In this document: positions 50,720 to 59,730 of the stretch, piece after piece | Position numbering within the stretch: the first letter of the stretch is position 1 | How the letters are laid out: every line of letters starts with the position of its first letter | Origin: an uncultured Candidatus Entotheonella sp. | GTDB taxonomy: Bacteria; Tectomicrobia; Entotheonellia; Entotheonellales; Entotheonellaceae | Assembly (NCBI GenBank): GCA_958295825.1 | Contig: OY282375.1 | Location: forward strand, 2,775,489-2,839,488 | Length of the DNA: 64,000 nucleotides | Reading direction: 5' to 3' | Notes under the pieces: model-generated | Database searches by the model: none | What the model saw: only the letters and a program-made list of their open reading frames with translations | What the model was told of the DNA's origin: nothing | Program-made: the position numbers and the translations under genes

Positions 50720-51886
50720 ATGGATTTCGAGCTATCGGAGCAGCAGCAATTGATTCGCACCGAAGTGCGAAACTTGGCGCGGAAATTTGACTGGGCCTAC
50801 TGGCGCGATCTGGATCGCACCGGGGAATACCCGCACGTATTCTTCAACGAATTTGCCGCCAATGGCTGGCTGGGCACGGTCATCCCCGCCGAGTACGGCG
50901 GCAGCGGTCTGGGCGTGACCGAGGCCGCCATCGTCCTGCTGGAAATCTGCGCGTCGGGTGCGGGAACGTCCGGCGCTTCGCCCATCCATTTCTCGATGTT
51001 CCCGCCGATGCCGATCATTCTGCATGGCAGTGAAGAGATGAAGCGGCGGTATCTGCCGCCCATCGCGCGGGGCGAGATGAAACTGGCCTTTTCGGTAACC
51101 GAGCCCAACGTGGGCAGCGACACCACTCAATTGCAGACGACGGCGGTGCGAGACGGCGACGAGTGGGCCATCAATGGACGCAAGATCTGGTGTACGAACG
51201 CCCAAAACGCGGACCGCGTTCTCATCTTGACGCGCACGACCCCGGCGGATCAGGTGGCGAAAAGGTCCAAAGGCATGTCCCTCTTCTTCGCCGAGATGGA
51301 TCGTTCCGCCATTTCGGTGCGGCTGATTGAGAAAATGGGCCGCCACGCGGTTGATTCCAACGAATTGTTCATCGACGACCTACGGGTGCCGCATGCCGAC
51401 CTCGTGGGTGAGGAAGGCGAGGGTTTTTCTCATATCATGACCGGCTTGAACCCGGAACGCATCGTGATCGCGGCGGAAGCGGTGGGCATTGGCAAAGCCG
51501 CGCTCGACAAAGCCGTGCACTATGCCAAGGATCGAGTTGTCTTTGGTCGTCCAATTGGCAGGAACCAGGGTGTGCAGTTCCCCTTGGCGGAGGCTTACGC
51601 CCGCCTGGAGGCAGCCGAGTTGATGACGCTCAAGGCGGCGTGGCTCTATGACAACGGGTTGCCCTGCGGCAAGGAGGCGAATATCGCAAAGTTGTTAGCG
51701 GCCGAGGCGGGCTGTGAGGCGGTTGATCACGCCGTGCAGACACATGGCGGGTTTGGTTATGCACGCGAGTTTGATGTCGAGCGGCTTTATCGTGAAGTTC
51801 GTCTTTACAAAATTGCGCCGATTTCTCAACAAATGGTATTGAATTACCTAGGTGAGCACGTGCTGGGCATGCCGCGTTCGTATTGA
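50720..51886 (+). CDS. Acyl-CoA dehydrogenase family protein
   Basis: 388 residues. ELSEQQQLIRTEVRNLARKF, FFNEFAANGWLGTVIPAEYG and GSGLGVTEAAIVLLEICASG form the N-terminal domain; KLAFSVTEPNVGSDTTQLQT and WAINGRKIWCTNAQNADRVL bind FAD; AVQTHGGFGYAREFDVERLY and LYKIAPISQQMVLNYLGEHV end the C-terminal helical domain. This is an FAD-dependent acyl-CoA oxidation enzyme, not closely similar to the one at 42272. ATG at 50720 behind GGAAGGTTATGGACGG. Cotranscribed with the preceding hydratase and flavoprotein, suggesting one degradative pathway. Confidence 0.88.
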   Translation: MDFELSEQQQLIRTEVRNLARKFDWAYWRDLDRTGEYPHVFFNEFAANGWLGTVIPAEYGGSGLGVTEAAIVLLEICASGAGTSGASPIHFSMFPPMPIILHGSEEMKRRYLPPIARGEMKLAFSVTEPNVGSDTTQLQTTAVRDGDEWAINGRKIWCTNAQNADRVLILTRTTPADQVAKRSKGMSLFFAEMDRSAISVRLIEKMGRHAVDSNELFIDDLRVPHADLVGEEGEGFSHIMTGLNPERIVIAAEAVGIGKAALDKAVHYAKDRVVFGRPIGRNQGVQFPLAEAYARLEAAELMTLKAAWLYDNGLPCGKEANIAKLLAAEAGCEAVDHAVQTHGGFGYAREFDVERLYREVRLYKIAPISQQMVLNYLGEHVLGMPRSY

Positions 51887-51938
51887 GGACCAAGACTTAA
51901 CAAAGAGCATGCCCAGACGCTCTGGTCTACAAACCGTC

Positions 51939-52130
51939 TCATCCGCAACTGAGGCAGCGGATCTCGGCGAAGATGTCCTCTTGTGCCGTCTCTGCCTCGC
52001 GAGCGTGGTTGACCATGCAACGCATGGTCTTCGAAACGTCGGGCAAGTTATACTTCTCCGTCATTTCTTCAATAAACACCATCATATCTTTCTCAAGCTC
52101 AAATGAATAAAGAGCTTTATCCTTTGGCAT
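51939..52130 (-). CDS. Small cysteine-ended hypothetical protein
   Basis: 63 residues: LYSFELEKDMMVFIEEMTEK, YNLPDVSKTMRCMVNHAREA, and a C-terminal IRCLSCG with a CxxC. The middle part suggests a short amphipathic helix pair. ATG at 52130 behind GAGGAGTGAGAG. I recognise no named family. The CxxC could bind metal. Confidence 0.6.
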   Translation of the reverse strand: MPKDKALYSFELEKDMMVFIEEMTEKYNLPDVSKTMRCMVNHAREAETAQEDIFAEIRCLSCG

Positions 52131-52227
52131 CTCTCACTCCTCATTGAAACATGGTGAACAATGTATTATAGCCTGTTCGGAAGCGCGCCATTATAGCCAT
52201 AACCCATAGGTGAGGGAAGGGTGTCAA

Positions 52228-52740
52228 ATGCAGATCTACCGCTATTGGGTAAGCCTTTTCGGTTTCGGTATGGTCCTGGTTTTGAGCGGTGGGAGCGTCT
52301 CTTCTACCTGGGCTCAGAGGGCTGGTACTGCGGCCCTTGGGTCGTCCCACCGAGTAGCGGGTGTTGTCTTCGCACAAGGCGGCCTGTCGGTGGACGTGCA
52401 AGATGAGGACTTCGGTGCGATTTTCCGAGACATCGCCTCGCAAGCACAGATCGACGTCAGCAATCTGAATGGCCTACCTAGCCGCCGAATTTCAACACAG
52501 TTCACCGACTTGCCTCTCGTAGAAGGACTCAAACGTCTGCTGCGTGTCGCCGGGGTGTCAGGGTATGCGCTCATTACTGCCCACACGGAAGACGGCGTGA
52601 AGATCGAACGTATTCTGTTTCTGGATGCCAATGCGAGCGCAGGCGCCAGGCCACGTGCTGCTGCCGAGCCACGAGCGGCCACTCGGTCGGAGCGAACGCG
52701 CTCGCGTACGACGGTGCGTACCCCCACAGGGGAAAGATAG
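52228..52740 (+). CDS. Exported protein with STN-like domain
   Basis: 170 residues. A signal peptide (YRYWVSLFGFGMVLVLSGGS) precedes a single STN-type (secretin/TonB short N-terminal) domain: LSVDVQDEDFGAIFRDIASQ, DVSNLNGLPSRRISTQFTDL and PLVEGLKRLLRVAGVSGYAL. A basic, Ala/Arg-rich tail (ARPRAAAEPRAATRSERTRS) follows. STN domains normally open secretins or TonB receptors. Here the domain stands alone, so the partner is unknown. The ATG at 52228 is preferred over the GTG at 52210. Confidence 0.75.
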   Translation: MQIYRYWVSLFGFGMVLVLSGGSVSSTWAQRAGTAALGSSHRVAGVVFAQGGLSVDVQDEDFGAIFRDIASQAQIDVSNLNGLPSRRISTQFTDLPLVEGLKRLLRVAGVSGYALITAHTEDGVKIERILFLDANASAGARPRAAAEPRAATRSERTRSRTTVRTPTGER

Positions 52741-52788
52741 CGCCTCCATATCGATTTTTGAGGATCTGAAAGCGAACCCGGAAACGGA

Positions 52789-52920
52789 GTGGCTGCTAAA
52801 CCAAGTTGTTCACCCGAACGAGTGCGTGAGCAGGCAATCGAGGGTCTCATGCGGCTGGCACGTGATATAAGCAAGCAGCGGGACTTGATCGAAGTTCTTG
52901 CCCCCTATATGGAGCTCTGA
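52789..52920 (+). CDS. Possible small protein or gene remnant
   Basis: A frame in the same phase as the STN gene reads PERVREQAIEGLMRLARDIS and KQRDLIEVLAPYMEL to a TGA at 52920. It looks helical and protein-like. The GTG at 52789 has only a weak ribosome site, and in-frame stops separate it from the STN gene, so it may be a degraded C-terminal part. Confidence 0.25.
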   Translation: MAAKPSCSPERVREQAIEGLMRLARDISKQRDLIEVLAPYMEL

Positions 52921-52969
52921 GGCACGAAGACGAAGAAGCCCGCGAGGAAGCGCGGAAAGGTAACGCCCC

Positions 52970-53257
52970 GTGTCGTCAAGTATTGAAGAAAACGCTGAGG
53001 GCTCTGCGGTGACGGAAACTACCTCGGGTCTCTCAAGGCGATTTTACCGCATATCCCGCATTGCGTTGGGCATTGCGCTATTGATCGCCGGCTTGGCGGG
53101 GCTGGTATTGCCCGTTTTGCAAGGTGTGATGTTGATCGTTGCCGCGCTGGCCATCCTCCGCAAGGATATTCCTTTTGTGGCAAGCATTTGGGACCGCTTT
53201 GTGGTTCCCATGCAGCAACGGTATTGGCGTTGGCGTAACGCCCGGCGCTGCCGTTAG
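52970..53257 (+). CDS. Small membrane protein, PGPGW-type (putative)
   Basis: 95 residues. One long hydrophobic hairpin (ISRIALGIALLIAGLAGLVL, PVLQGVMLIVAALAILRKD) is followed by a basic, aromatic tail (PMQQRYWRWRNARRCR). This is the look of the small PGPGW/DUF454-like inner-membrane proteins, here with VLPVLQG in place of PGPGW. GTG start at 52970 behind GGAAAGGTAACGCC. Confidence 0.65.
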   Translation: MSSSIEENAEGSAVTETTSGLSRRFYRISRIALGIALLIAGLAGLVLPVLQGVMLIVAALAILRKDIPFVASIWDRFVVPMQQRYWRWRNARRCR

Positions 53258-53303
53258 ATAGAGCGGCGGCAAGCCCTGGGCCTTCAACTTTCGGGAGTGC
53301 ACG

Positions 53304-54065
53304 GTGGGAACAACGCCCTATTTCATTCAGGTATCGGATACCCATCTCGTAGCCGACACCAGCTTGAAATCATACGGGGTTAATCCCTACGAGAACCTCG
53401 AACGGATCATCATCCATATTTCCCACCTCGGTCCACCGCCCGCCTTTGTCATGTTCACCGGCGACCTGATTAGTGATGACGAGCTGCAGTCCTACCGCCA
53501 TCTCAAGCTGCTAACCGACCATTTGCCGAGCCCGGCGTACTTCGCCATGGGCAACCATGACCTGCGACGGCCATTTCGTCATGCTGTCTTGGGAGAGGAA
53601 TCACCCGGTTCCGAGCCGCATTACTATACGTTTGACGCTGCCGGGTACCGTTTCGTCGTTCTCGATTCCCTGATTGAAGGGCAAGTGGCAGGAGCGTTGG
53701 ACGCGGCTCAGCTCGCTTGGCTGGATGCCACGCTAACGGACGGTTCGCAGCAGCCAACGGTGGTGTTTATGCACCATCCACCCGTTCCTACGGGGGTGGA
53801 TTGGTTGGACGCCTATACGTTCGGCAACGGGGACGATCTTCTGGACATCCTAGCCCAGCATCGGCAGGTGCAACGGGTGTTCTTCGGACACGTTCACATG
53901 CCGATACAGATCACCGCGCGGGGTGTATCGTTTACCAGCGTGCCATCCAGTGCCTACCAGTTTGGGGATACCGTCACCGCTCCGAAGGTCTGGTCCGGCT
54001 CCCCCGGTTACGGGATTGTGCACCTCTTTGGGGGGCAGTTGAGCAGTCGCGTGGTCTATCTGTAG
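53304..54065 (+). CDS. cpdA: Metallophosphoesterase, CpdA-like
   Basis: 253 residues. YFIQVSDTHLVADTSLKSYG (D-x-H), FVMFTGDLISDDELQSYRHL (GD), YFAMGNHDLRRPF (GNHD), QPTVVFMHHPPVPTG (H) and RVFFGHVHMPIQITARGV (GHxH) are the five metal and phosphate motifs of class III cyclic-nucleotide phosphodiesterases such as E. coli CpdA. cAMP is the known substrate of CpdA; related proteins hydrolyse other phosphodiesters. GTG start at 53304 behind TCGGGAGTGCACG. Its last 92 bp overlap the UDG gene on the other strand. Confidence 0.8.
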   Translation: MGTTPYFIQVSDTHLVADTSLKSYGVNPYENLERIIIHISHLGPPPAFVMFTGDLISDDELQSYRHLKLLTDHLPSPAYFAMGNHDLRRPFRHAVLGEESPGSEPHYYTFDAAGYRFVVLDSLIEGQVAGALDAAQLAWLDATLTDGSQQPTVVFMHHPPVPTGVDWLDAYTFGNGDDLLDILAQHRQVQRVFFGHVHMPIQITARGVSFTSVPSSAYQFGDTVTAPKVWSGSPGYGIVHLFGGQLSSRVVYL

Positions 54066-54768
54066 GTCCCAATCCTTTCCTGAAATTCTCATCAAGCAGC
54101 TTCCGGGCAGTGGCAAACACTTCGTGAAACATGGTGCGTGTCAGGCGTTTTGTTTGCGTGTTCTGCTGGCTTGGGTGATACGAGGGCAAAAAGGCGTGGC
54201 CAGTTTGCAAGCGCGTGGGTTTTCCATGCTCGAAGCGTGGGCGCGGTGTTGGCAGGATGTTACCGATCTGTTGGTAGGCGTGCAGGTATGCGTCGAAAGC
54301 GAGCCGTCCCAGCGGGATAACCACCTGTACGTTGTTTAGCAATCGCAACTCGTTCAGAAAATAGGGCCGGCAGTTTGTGATTTCCTGACGGTCAGGGCTA
54401 TTGCCGGGCGGAGCGCAGTGGATCACCTGCGTGATGAAGCAATCGTGGAGAGTTAGACCGTCTTGACGATGGGAAGAAACCGGTTGGTCTGCAAAGCCGA
54501 AACGGTGCAATGCTTCGTACAACCAATCACCACTACGGTCGCCTGTGAAGGCGCGCCCTGTGCGGTTGGCGCCATGGGCTGCCGGGGCCAACCCGATAAT
54601 CAAGAGTCGAGCAAGCGGGTCGCCGAAGCTGGGAACGGGTTTGCCCCAATAGGATTCGCTCAGAAACCGACGCACCTTTCGGTCCGCCACATGCTGGCGG
54701 TGCGCCACGAGCCGGGGGCAGCAGACGCAGTTGACAATGCGTTCCTGAATCTCCGCCAGTGTGGACAT
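53974..54768 (-). CDS. Uracil-DNA glycosylase, family 5 (UdgB-like)
   Basis: 264 residues. NCVCCPRLVAHRQHV holds two of the Fe-S cysteines. FLSESYWGKPVPSFGDPLAR and LLIIGLAPAAHGANRTGRAF form the uracil-binding motif (G-L-A-P-A-A-H-G), followed by TQVIHCAPPGNSPDRQEITN (further cluster cysteines) and HAFLPSYHPSQQNTQTKRLT (H-P-S-x-x-N). Family 5 enzymes remove uracil and other deaminated bases, favouring dsDNA. The tail beyond about residue 225 (RKGLGPTDRPRDCSTAPQRG) looks unnatural and runs into the cpdA gene, so the original stop was probably lost. ATG at 54768. Confidence 0.82.
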   Translation of the reverse strand: MSTLAEIQERIVNCVCCPRLVAHRQHVADRKVRRFLSESYWGKPVPSFGDPLARLLIIGLAPAAHGANRTGRAFTGDRSGDWLYEALHRFGFADQPVSSHRQDGLTLHDCFITQVIHCAPPGNSPDRQEITNCRPYFLNELRLLNNVQVVIPLGRLAFDAYLHAYQQIGNILPTPRPRFEHGKPTRLQTGHAFLPSYHPSQQNTQTKRLTRTMFHEVFATARKLLDENFRKGLGPTDRPRDCSTAPQRGAQSRNRGSRTRPSER

Positions 54769-54817
54769 ATCTGCGAATTGACTAATGTCCGTTCACTGCC
54801 CCTTCGTTGCTGCCCCA

Positions 54818-55123
54818 TCACGGATTCTCAAATGGCATCCCGCCATCGACGACATAGACCGTCCCTGTTACATAAGCGGCCTGCGAGTCCAGAAATGTGA
54901 GGACCTCCGCCACTTCCTCCGGACCGGCACGCCCTAAAGGTATCCGTGACACCATCAGGTCCTTGCTTCGCGGGATTAATTCGGAGTCGTATCGGTGTCA
55001 AATACCCTGGCATGACGACATTCGCCGTAATGCCGTGTGACGCGGCTTCTTTGGCCAGCGAATGGGTAAAGCCAACGAGGCACACCGACTTTGCGGCCCC
55101 GTAGGCTGTATCGCCAGCCTAGA
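54818..55123 (-). pseudogene. Short-chain dehydrogenase (FabG-like) C-terminal remnant
   Basis: The minus strand encodes VGFTHSLAKEAASHGITANV and VMPGYL. After one or two frameshifts it gives IPLGRAGPEEVAEVLTFLDS and YVTGTVYVVDGGMPFENP, the conserved C-terminal half of SDR enzymes, ending in TGA at 54818. The catalytic Tyr-x-x-x-Lys part and the Rossmann N-terminus are missing. Upstream it is cut by an IS630 remnant. Confidence 0.7.
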
Positions 55124-55126
55124 GTT

Positions 55127-55575
55127 CTTTCCATCAGCAGATCGAACAGACGCCCGCCGTGACCCTGGCGGAACTTCAAAGCCCAACTGCGCAGGCGCGA
55201 CCTGTCGGTCGGCATCGGCGCCGGGTGGCGATTCTTCCAGCGCCACGGCATTAGCTTCAAGAAAAACGGCGCGCGCCGACGAACCCCAGCGGCCTGACGT
55301 GGCCTGTCGTCGTGAGGCTTGGCTCAAGACCCAGGCAGCCCTCGACCCGGCACGCCTCTTGTTCAGCGGCGAGACGGGCGTGAGCACGAACATGGCCCGT
55401 CGTTACGGTCGTGGCGTGGCGGCGCCTGGTGGGTGGGAAACCACGACGTTGAGCGCTGCCCTTGGCGTGGATGGCCTGCGGGCGCCGATGCTCTGGATGC
55501 CTTCAGCCCTGAAGCATGTGCCAACTACTTCAGAAACGCAGGCTACGGTGTAGGTTGAACGGAAATTGCTCTAAC
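55127..55575 (+). mobile_element. IS630-family remnant with internal deletions
   Basis: The plus strand reads QTPAVTLAELQS and RRVAILPARH-like pieces in several frames, then GETGVSTNMARRYGRG (counterpart of the DETGATTNMARR catalytic segment, with Asp replaced by Gly) and DAFSPEACANYFRNAGYG, the same end as the IS630 transposase at 21619. The right end GGAAATTGCTCT matches the IS630 terminal repeat. Everything between the first and last catalytic parts is deleted. Confidence 0.65.
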
Positions 55576-55770
55576 CGCAAGGTGATGGGCTTTGGAAGCT
55601 CGGATTCGCATGGTTCAAAGGATGTGGGAACCGAAGTGGGCATGGTGGTGAGCTACTGCGTCGACGACCACTGGCCGCTGGCAACCGGCTACGCCTACAT
55701 GTGCGGCGGCGACGTGTTCGAAGGCAAAGACACCCGCTGGGCATTCAGTCAGGTGGCGTTCAAATATTAG
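55576..55770 (+). pseudogene. Probable outer-membrane beta-barrel protein, C-terminal remnant
   Basis: The fragment reads SDSHGSKDVGTEVGMVVSYC, VDDHWPLATGYAYMCGGDVF and EGKDTRWAFSQVAFKY, then stops at 55770. Alternating hydrophobic strands and a terminal aromatic residue are typical of the last strands of outer-membrane barrels. The upstream part is replaced by the IS630 remnant. Confidence 0.45.
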
Positions 55771-55817
55771 GAAGCGGAAGGGAGGACACAGGAATTCCCT
55801 CTCTCGTCGAGGGAAGA

Positions 55818-56726
55818 TCAGCCCTTTCCCTTCCAGGGGATGAGCCAGACTTCGAGCGCGCGCATCAGCATTTCGATGGTGAAGCCGATGACGCCAATGA
55901 GGATGATCCCGATGACCACCACGTCGGTCTGCAGGAAGTTCTTGGCGACCATCATCATCGAGCCGACGCCTTGGTCGGCGGCCACCAGCTCGGCCGCCAC
56001 CAGCGTTCCCCAGCACACCCCCATCGAGGTTCTGAGGCCGGTAAAGATCTCGGGCAGCGCGTTCGGCAGGATGACGTAGCGGAGCACCTGGGGCTTGGAG
56101 GCGCCTAGGGAATAGGCGGCGTGGACCTTGGAGATACGCACCGAGCTCACCCCGGCGCGCGCCGCGATCAGCATGATGAAGAGCGCCGCGAGGAACAGCA
56201 GGAACGTCTTGGCTGCTTCATCGATCCCGAGCCAGAGAATCACGAGGGGAATGAGGGCGAGCGGCGGGATCGGGCGGATGAACTCCACGACGGGGTCCAG
56301 CAGCCCGCGCGCCACCGAATTGAGGCCCATGGCGAAGCCGAGCGGAATGCCCGCCAGCGCCCCGCAGAGCACGCCGAGCAACACGCGCCGGACCGAGGTC
56401 CAGACGTGTTCCCAGAGCGGCACGTTGCGATAGCCCTCGACCACCAGGCTGGCGAAGCGGTCGACCACTCCCGGCCTGGCCCGCGCCGGGTTGTCCCACG
56501 GATAGAGGCCACCGTCGAGCGGCGGCCAGAAGATGGGATCGAGCAGGCCCCATCGCGTCACGGCCCACCAGGCGAAGAGCAGCGCGGCGACGGTGGCGAC
56601 AGACCACAGGCGCCCGGAGTTCACCGCCGAGGCATCGCCGAACTTGACAGTCTTCTGCCGGGTGAAGGGGTTGTCCGCGACACCCAGCCAGACGGCCAGC
56701 TTCGACGGTTGCTTGCGATCCGCCAT
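55818..56726 (-). CDS. tauC: ABC transporter permease, taurine/nitrate/sulfonate type
   Basis: 302 residues with about six transmembrane helices and the permease EAA loop (AAYSLGASKPQVLRYVILPN). LWEHVWTSVRRVLLGVLCGA, GIPLGFAMGLNSVARGLLDP and RPIPPLALIPLVILWLGIDE are typical of TauC/SsuC/NrtB inner-membrane permeases. The region at 55-90 (FWPPLDGGLYPWDNPARARP) is an inserted periplasmic loop. Together with the next two genes it forms a complete importer (order tauA-tauB-tauC on the minus strand). The symbol is by family; the substrate is not proved. Confidence 0.8.
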   Translation of the reverse strand: MADRKQPSKLAVWLGVADNPFTRQKTVKFGDASAVNSGRLWSVATVAALLFAWWAVTRWGLLDPIFWPPLDGGLYPWDNPARARPGVVDRFASLVVEGYRNVPLWEHVWTSVRRVLLGVLCGALAGIPLGFAMGLNSVARGLLDPVVEFIRPIPPLALIPLVILWLGIDEAAKTFLLFLAALFIMLIAARAGVSSVRISKVHAAYSLGASKPQVLRYVILPNALPEIFTGLRTSMGVCWGTLVAAELVAADQGVGSMMMVAKNFLQTDVVVIGIILIGVIGFTIEMLMRALEVWLIPWKGKG

Positions 56727-56736
56727 GAGTTTCTCC

Positions 56737-57540
56737 TCAGCCCGTGTTGCCGCCGCCCATGATTTCCTCCTCCATTTCCCAGATCATGGTGAGGATCTCC
56801 TCACGGGTGGCGATGAAGTCGGGCTGGATCTTGATCGCGCGCGTGTCTCCCTCGACTCCCTGATCGGCGAAGGGCAAGGCGAACGCCTTGTGGATGCGCC
56901 CGGGACGCGGCGCCATGACCACGAGGCGTTCGCCGAGAAACAGGGCTTCCTCGACGGAGTGGGTGATGAGAACGATGGTCTTGCCGGTGTCTTTCCAGAG
57001 TTTGAGCACGAGCCCCTGCATTTTTTCGCGCGTCAGGGCGTCCAGGGCGCCGAGGGGTTCGTCCATCAGGATCACGTCGGGATCGTTGGCGAGGCAGCGC
57101 GCCAGCGCCACGCGCTGCTGCATGCCGCCGGAGAGTCGATAGACCGGCTCGTCGGCGAACTCCCGGAGTGCCACGACGTCCAGCAGGTGGCCGACCTTCG
57201 CCGCGATCTCGGCCCGCGTCGCGCCGCCCATGCGTGGACCGAAGCCTACGTTCTCGGCGGCCGTCATCCACTCGAACAGCGCCCCCTGCTGGAACACCAT
57301 ACCGCGCTCCTTGTGCGGCCCGGTCACTTGGCGTCCGTTGAGATGCACTTGCCCCGCGGTCGGCGCCAGGAACCCGGCGATGATGTTGAGCAGCGTGGTC
57401 TTGCCGCAGCCGGAGGGACCGAGCACGGCCATCAGCTCGCCCGGCTCGAGGTGCAGCGAGACGTTTTGAAGGGCGTGGACCTCACCGCCGTCCGGCAAGG
57501 TAAAGATCATCGATACGTCGTCGATGACGAGCCCATTCAT
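56737..57540 (-). CDS. tauB: ABC transporter ATP-binding protein, taurine/nitrate type
   Basis: 267 residues: Walker A VLGPSGCGKTTLLNIIAGFL, Q-loop MVFQQGALFEWMTAAENVGF, signature YRLSGGMQQRVALARCLAND, Walker B VILMDEPLGALDALTREKMQ and H-loop IVLITHSVEEALFLGERLVV. All are intact. It lies 10 bp upstream of the permease and is cotranscribed with the substrate-binding gene at 57630. It energises import of an anion such as taurine, sulfonate or nitrate. Confidence 0.88.
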   Translation of the reverse strand: MNGLVIDDVSMIFTLPDGGEVHALQNVSLHLEPGELMAVLGPSGCGKTTLLNIIAGFLAPTAGQVHLNGRQVTGPHKERGMVFQQGALFEWMTAAENVGFGPRMGGATRAEIAAKVGHLLDVVALREFADEPVYRLSGGMQQRVALARCLANDPDVILMDEPLGALDALTREKMQGLVLKLWKDTGKTIVLITHSVEEALFLGERLVVMAPRPGRIHKAFALPFADQGVEGDTRAIKIQPDFIATREEILTMIWEMEEEIMGGGNTG

Positions 57541-57629
57541 GGCTTCCCCCTCGTTCCTTGGCTCCTGTCGAGTGTCTAGTTTCTAGTTGCTAGTCTTGAG
57601 TTTCTAAAGACTCAAAACTGATTGCGTTT

Positions 57630-58619
57630 CTATGGCCCGGTTGCCTTAAGGAAGCTCGTGTCGATTGCGAACTCGTAGCTGTCTAAGGCTCGGTCGAGCT
57701 GTCCATGCTTGGCGAAGAACTTCGCCACCTCCCTGATGAACGCCTGCACGCTACTGCCCAGCCAGGCAGCGGACAGCTGCTCTTCGACAGAGGGAAACGT
57801 CGACGTTTCGAGGAACTCCAGCGCCGCGGCCAACTCCATGCCGGCGGCCACGGCGATCGTCTCGTTGAATCGGTCCGGGGCGGCGGCGTAGGTCGCGTTC
57901 GCCTGATCCGTAACCTGCATGAACTTACGCACGAGAGCAGGGTGATCCCTGGCAAACTGCTCGGTCACCGAGACGACGTCGAAGACGCGAATACCGATCG
58001 CTTCCTGCTCGGCCGCGGTCATCAACACCGAGCCGAACTCCTTCAGCCGCTGCAGCGGCCCGCCGAAGGCGCACGCCATCGTGACGTCCCCACGCGCCAG
58101 GGCGACCACCGCGTCGGGGGGGTTCATCTGCACCAAGTCGATCTTCGAGGCGTCGACGCCGAGGTGCTCGAGGGTGCGCAGCAGTTTGTAATGGGTGACG
58201 TTGCCGATTGGCGTCGCGACCCGCTTGCCCTCCAGCTCGGCGGCATTGGCCTGGGTGATGCCGGCATCGGCGTGGACCACGCAGTTGTCAGCCTCGGCAT
58301 AGGCTGCCGCGATGCCGACGAGCCTGAGCGGCAGGCCGTTGGAGACCGCCACCACCCACGGCACCAGTCCCTGCGAATAGGCGATGTGGACGTCGCCCGA
58401 GGCCATTGCCTGGCTCATCTCGTTGCCGTTGCCAAAGGCGCGCCACTCCACTTTGACGCCGAGCGCCTCGTCGTAGGTCTTCTCGGCCTGCGCCACCAGG
58501 TTGGGGGTCGGCCATTCGAGGAAATAGGCCACCGTGATCTTATCGAGGGCAGACGCGGGTGAGGCGAGCAGCGTGACGAATGCCAGCGCTGCGAGCGTCA
58601 GGAGGTTCGTGTGTTTCAT
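57630..58619 (-). CDS. tauA: ABC transporter substrate-binding protein, taurine type
   Basis: 329 residues. The signal peptide HTNLLTLAALAFVTLLASPA ends in ASA. The mature protein reads KITVAYFLEWPTPNLVAQAE, VEWRAFGNGNEMSQAMASGD, VHIAYSQGLVPWVVAVSNGL and GKRVATPIGNVTHYKLLRTL, which matches TauA-like periplasmic receptors (NMT1/TauA family). The ATG at 58619 follows CAGCAGGAGTACTTGC and is preferred over an open frame to 58679. It is the first gene of the operon; the ATPase starts 89 bp downstream. Confidence 0.85.
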   Translation of the reverse strand: MKHTNLLTLAALAFVTLLASPASALDKITVAYFLEWPTPNLVAQAEKTYDEALGVKVEWRAFGNGNEMSQAMASGDVHIAYSQGLVPWVVAVSNGLPLRLVGIAAAYAEADNCVVHADAGITQANAAELEGKRVATPIGNVTHYKLLRTLEHLGVDASKIDLVQMNPPDAVVALARGDVTMACAFGGPLQRLKEFGSVLMTAAEQEAIGIRVFDVVSVTEQFARDHPALVRKFMQVTDQANATYAAAPDRFNETIAVAAGMELAAALEFLETSTFPSVEEQLSAAWLGSSVQAFIREVAKFFAKHGQLDRALDSYEFAIDTSFLKATGP

Positions 58620-58983
58620 CTGCAAGTACTCCTGCTGGTGAAGGTTGAAGAATGGCGGACCAAAATTTCTCCGGCGCATCCTGGCGCCGCCGACCGCCGT
58701 TTCGGCTTCTTCTCTCTGATAGACTATAGAAGATGGGGGAATACCACAACGTCAGCACCGGAGGGTGGCGCTAGGAACGTAAATGATGTTCGGCTTGCAC
58801 ACCTGCCCTTGAGACCGGATCAAGTCCGGGAGGCTTTGATCCGGGGGTTGGGATGAGGGGAAAATCCAGGGCGATGCACGACGCGGAGACAGGGCAACTC
58901 CAGTCCGGCCGGGTTTTATGCTAGGATTTCAAGCCGCTTTCACAGGTCCTCAACGACAGGGCAATTTTGTAAGGGGAACGGCA
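58620..58983. other. Intergenic region between divergent genes
   Basis: About 360 bp upstream of both the taurine operon and the lipoprotein gene. It must hold both promoters, but I found no convincing hexamer pair, operator or repeat. Confidence 0.35.
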
Positions 58984-59700
58984 TTGGAATCCTCACGACG
59001 CGCCTACGGACGCCATGCTGGGGGATGGTGTGTGGTGCTTGCGGTACTTTTGAGTAGCTGCAATGCGGCGCATCGGTACCACTATGACTACGCGCTGAGG
59101 GCTCCTGACAAGCGTATGGAAGGGGTCATCGAGAACGAGGAGGTACGGGTGCGAGTGGCGCCGACCGAGGTGCCGGGGGTTGTTCAGTTGGCGGTAATCA
59201 ACAAGAGCCTGCAACCTGTAGCGGTGGCGTGGCGCGAATCGTACTTCGTCAACCCGCACGGGCATCGGCATCAGGCGATCAATACGAATCAGGGCATTAT
59301 CCGGGCGCCAGACGCGTCGATGCGCGAGGGCGCGATTGCGCCGGGCGCAACGTGGCGGGGGACTGTACAACCTGGGGGCGCGCAAGCGACTCGGCCGTTG
59401 CAGACCGAACCGCCGCGCAACCAAGCTGATCGGCGCCTACCAGCCCAGAACGACCAAGACGGCTTGTCGCCCGTGGACCGGCAACTGGTTCTGAACCCGC
59501 TCACCTTAACGCTTTACGATGGCGGCGAAGTGGGGGTTGTTTCCCCTGCTTCATCCTTCCTTCCTAACACCGGGAACGCCCCGGCACTGGCCGAAGCCTA
59601 CAAAGGCCAGGAATTCCACCTCGTGCTGGGCCTGCAAACCGGCGACGACATCACGCCCTACCGCTTCACCTTCGTCATCACCGACGTTCAGATACGCTGA
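58984..59700 (+). CDS. Lipoprotein of unknown function
   Basis: 238 residues. A basic N-terminus (ESSRRAYGRHAGG), a hydrophobic stretch (VVLAVLLSSCNAAH) and a lipobox ending in Cys give a lipoprotein signal. The body (VRVAPTEVPGVVQLAVINKS, VAWRESYFVNPHGHRHQAIN, FHLVLGLQTGDDITPYRFTF) is mainly beta, with a Pro/Gln-rich linker in the middle. TTG at 58984 is chosen because AAGGGGAACGG precedes it at good spacing; the frame is open further upstream. No named family. Confidence 0.65.
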   Translation: MESSRRAYGRHAGGWCVVLAVLLSSCNAAHRYHYDYALRAPDKRMEGVIENEEVRVRVAPTEVPGVVQLAVINKSLQPVAVAWRESYFVNPHGHRHQAINTNQGIIRAPDASMREGAIAPGATWRGTVQPGGAQATRPLQTEPPRNQADRRLPAQNDQDGLSPVDRQLVLNPLTLTLYDGGEVGVVSPASSFLPNTGNAPALAEAYKGQEFHLVLGLQTGDDITPYRFTFVITDVQIR

Positions 59701-59730
59701 GAACACCCATCACATCCGGCCCCGCGGCGA

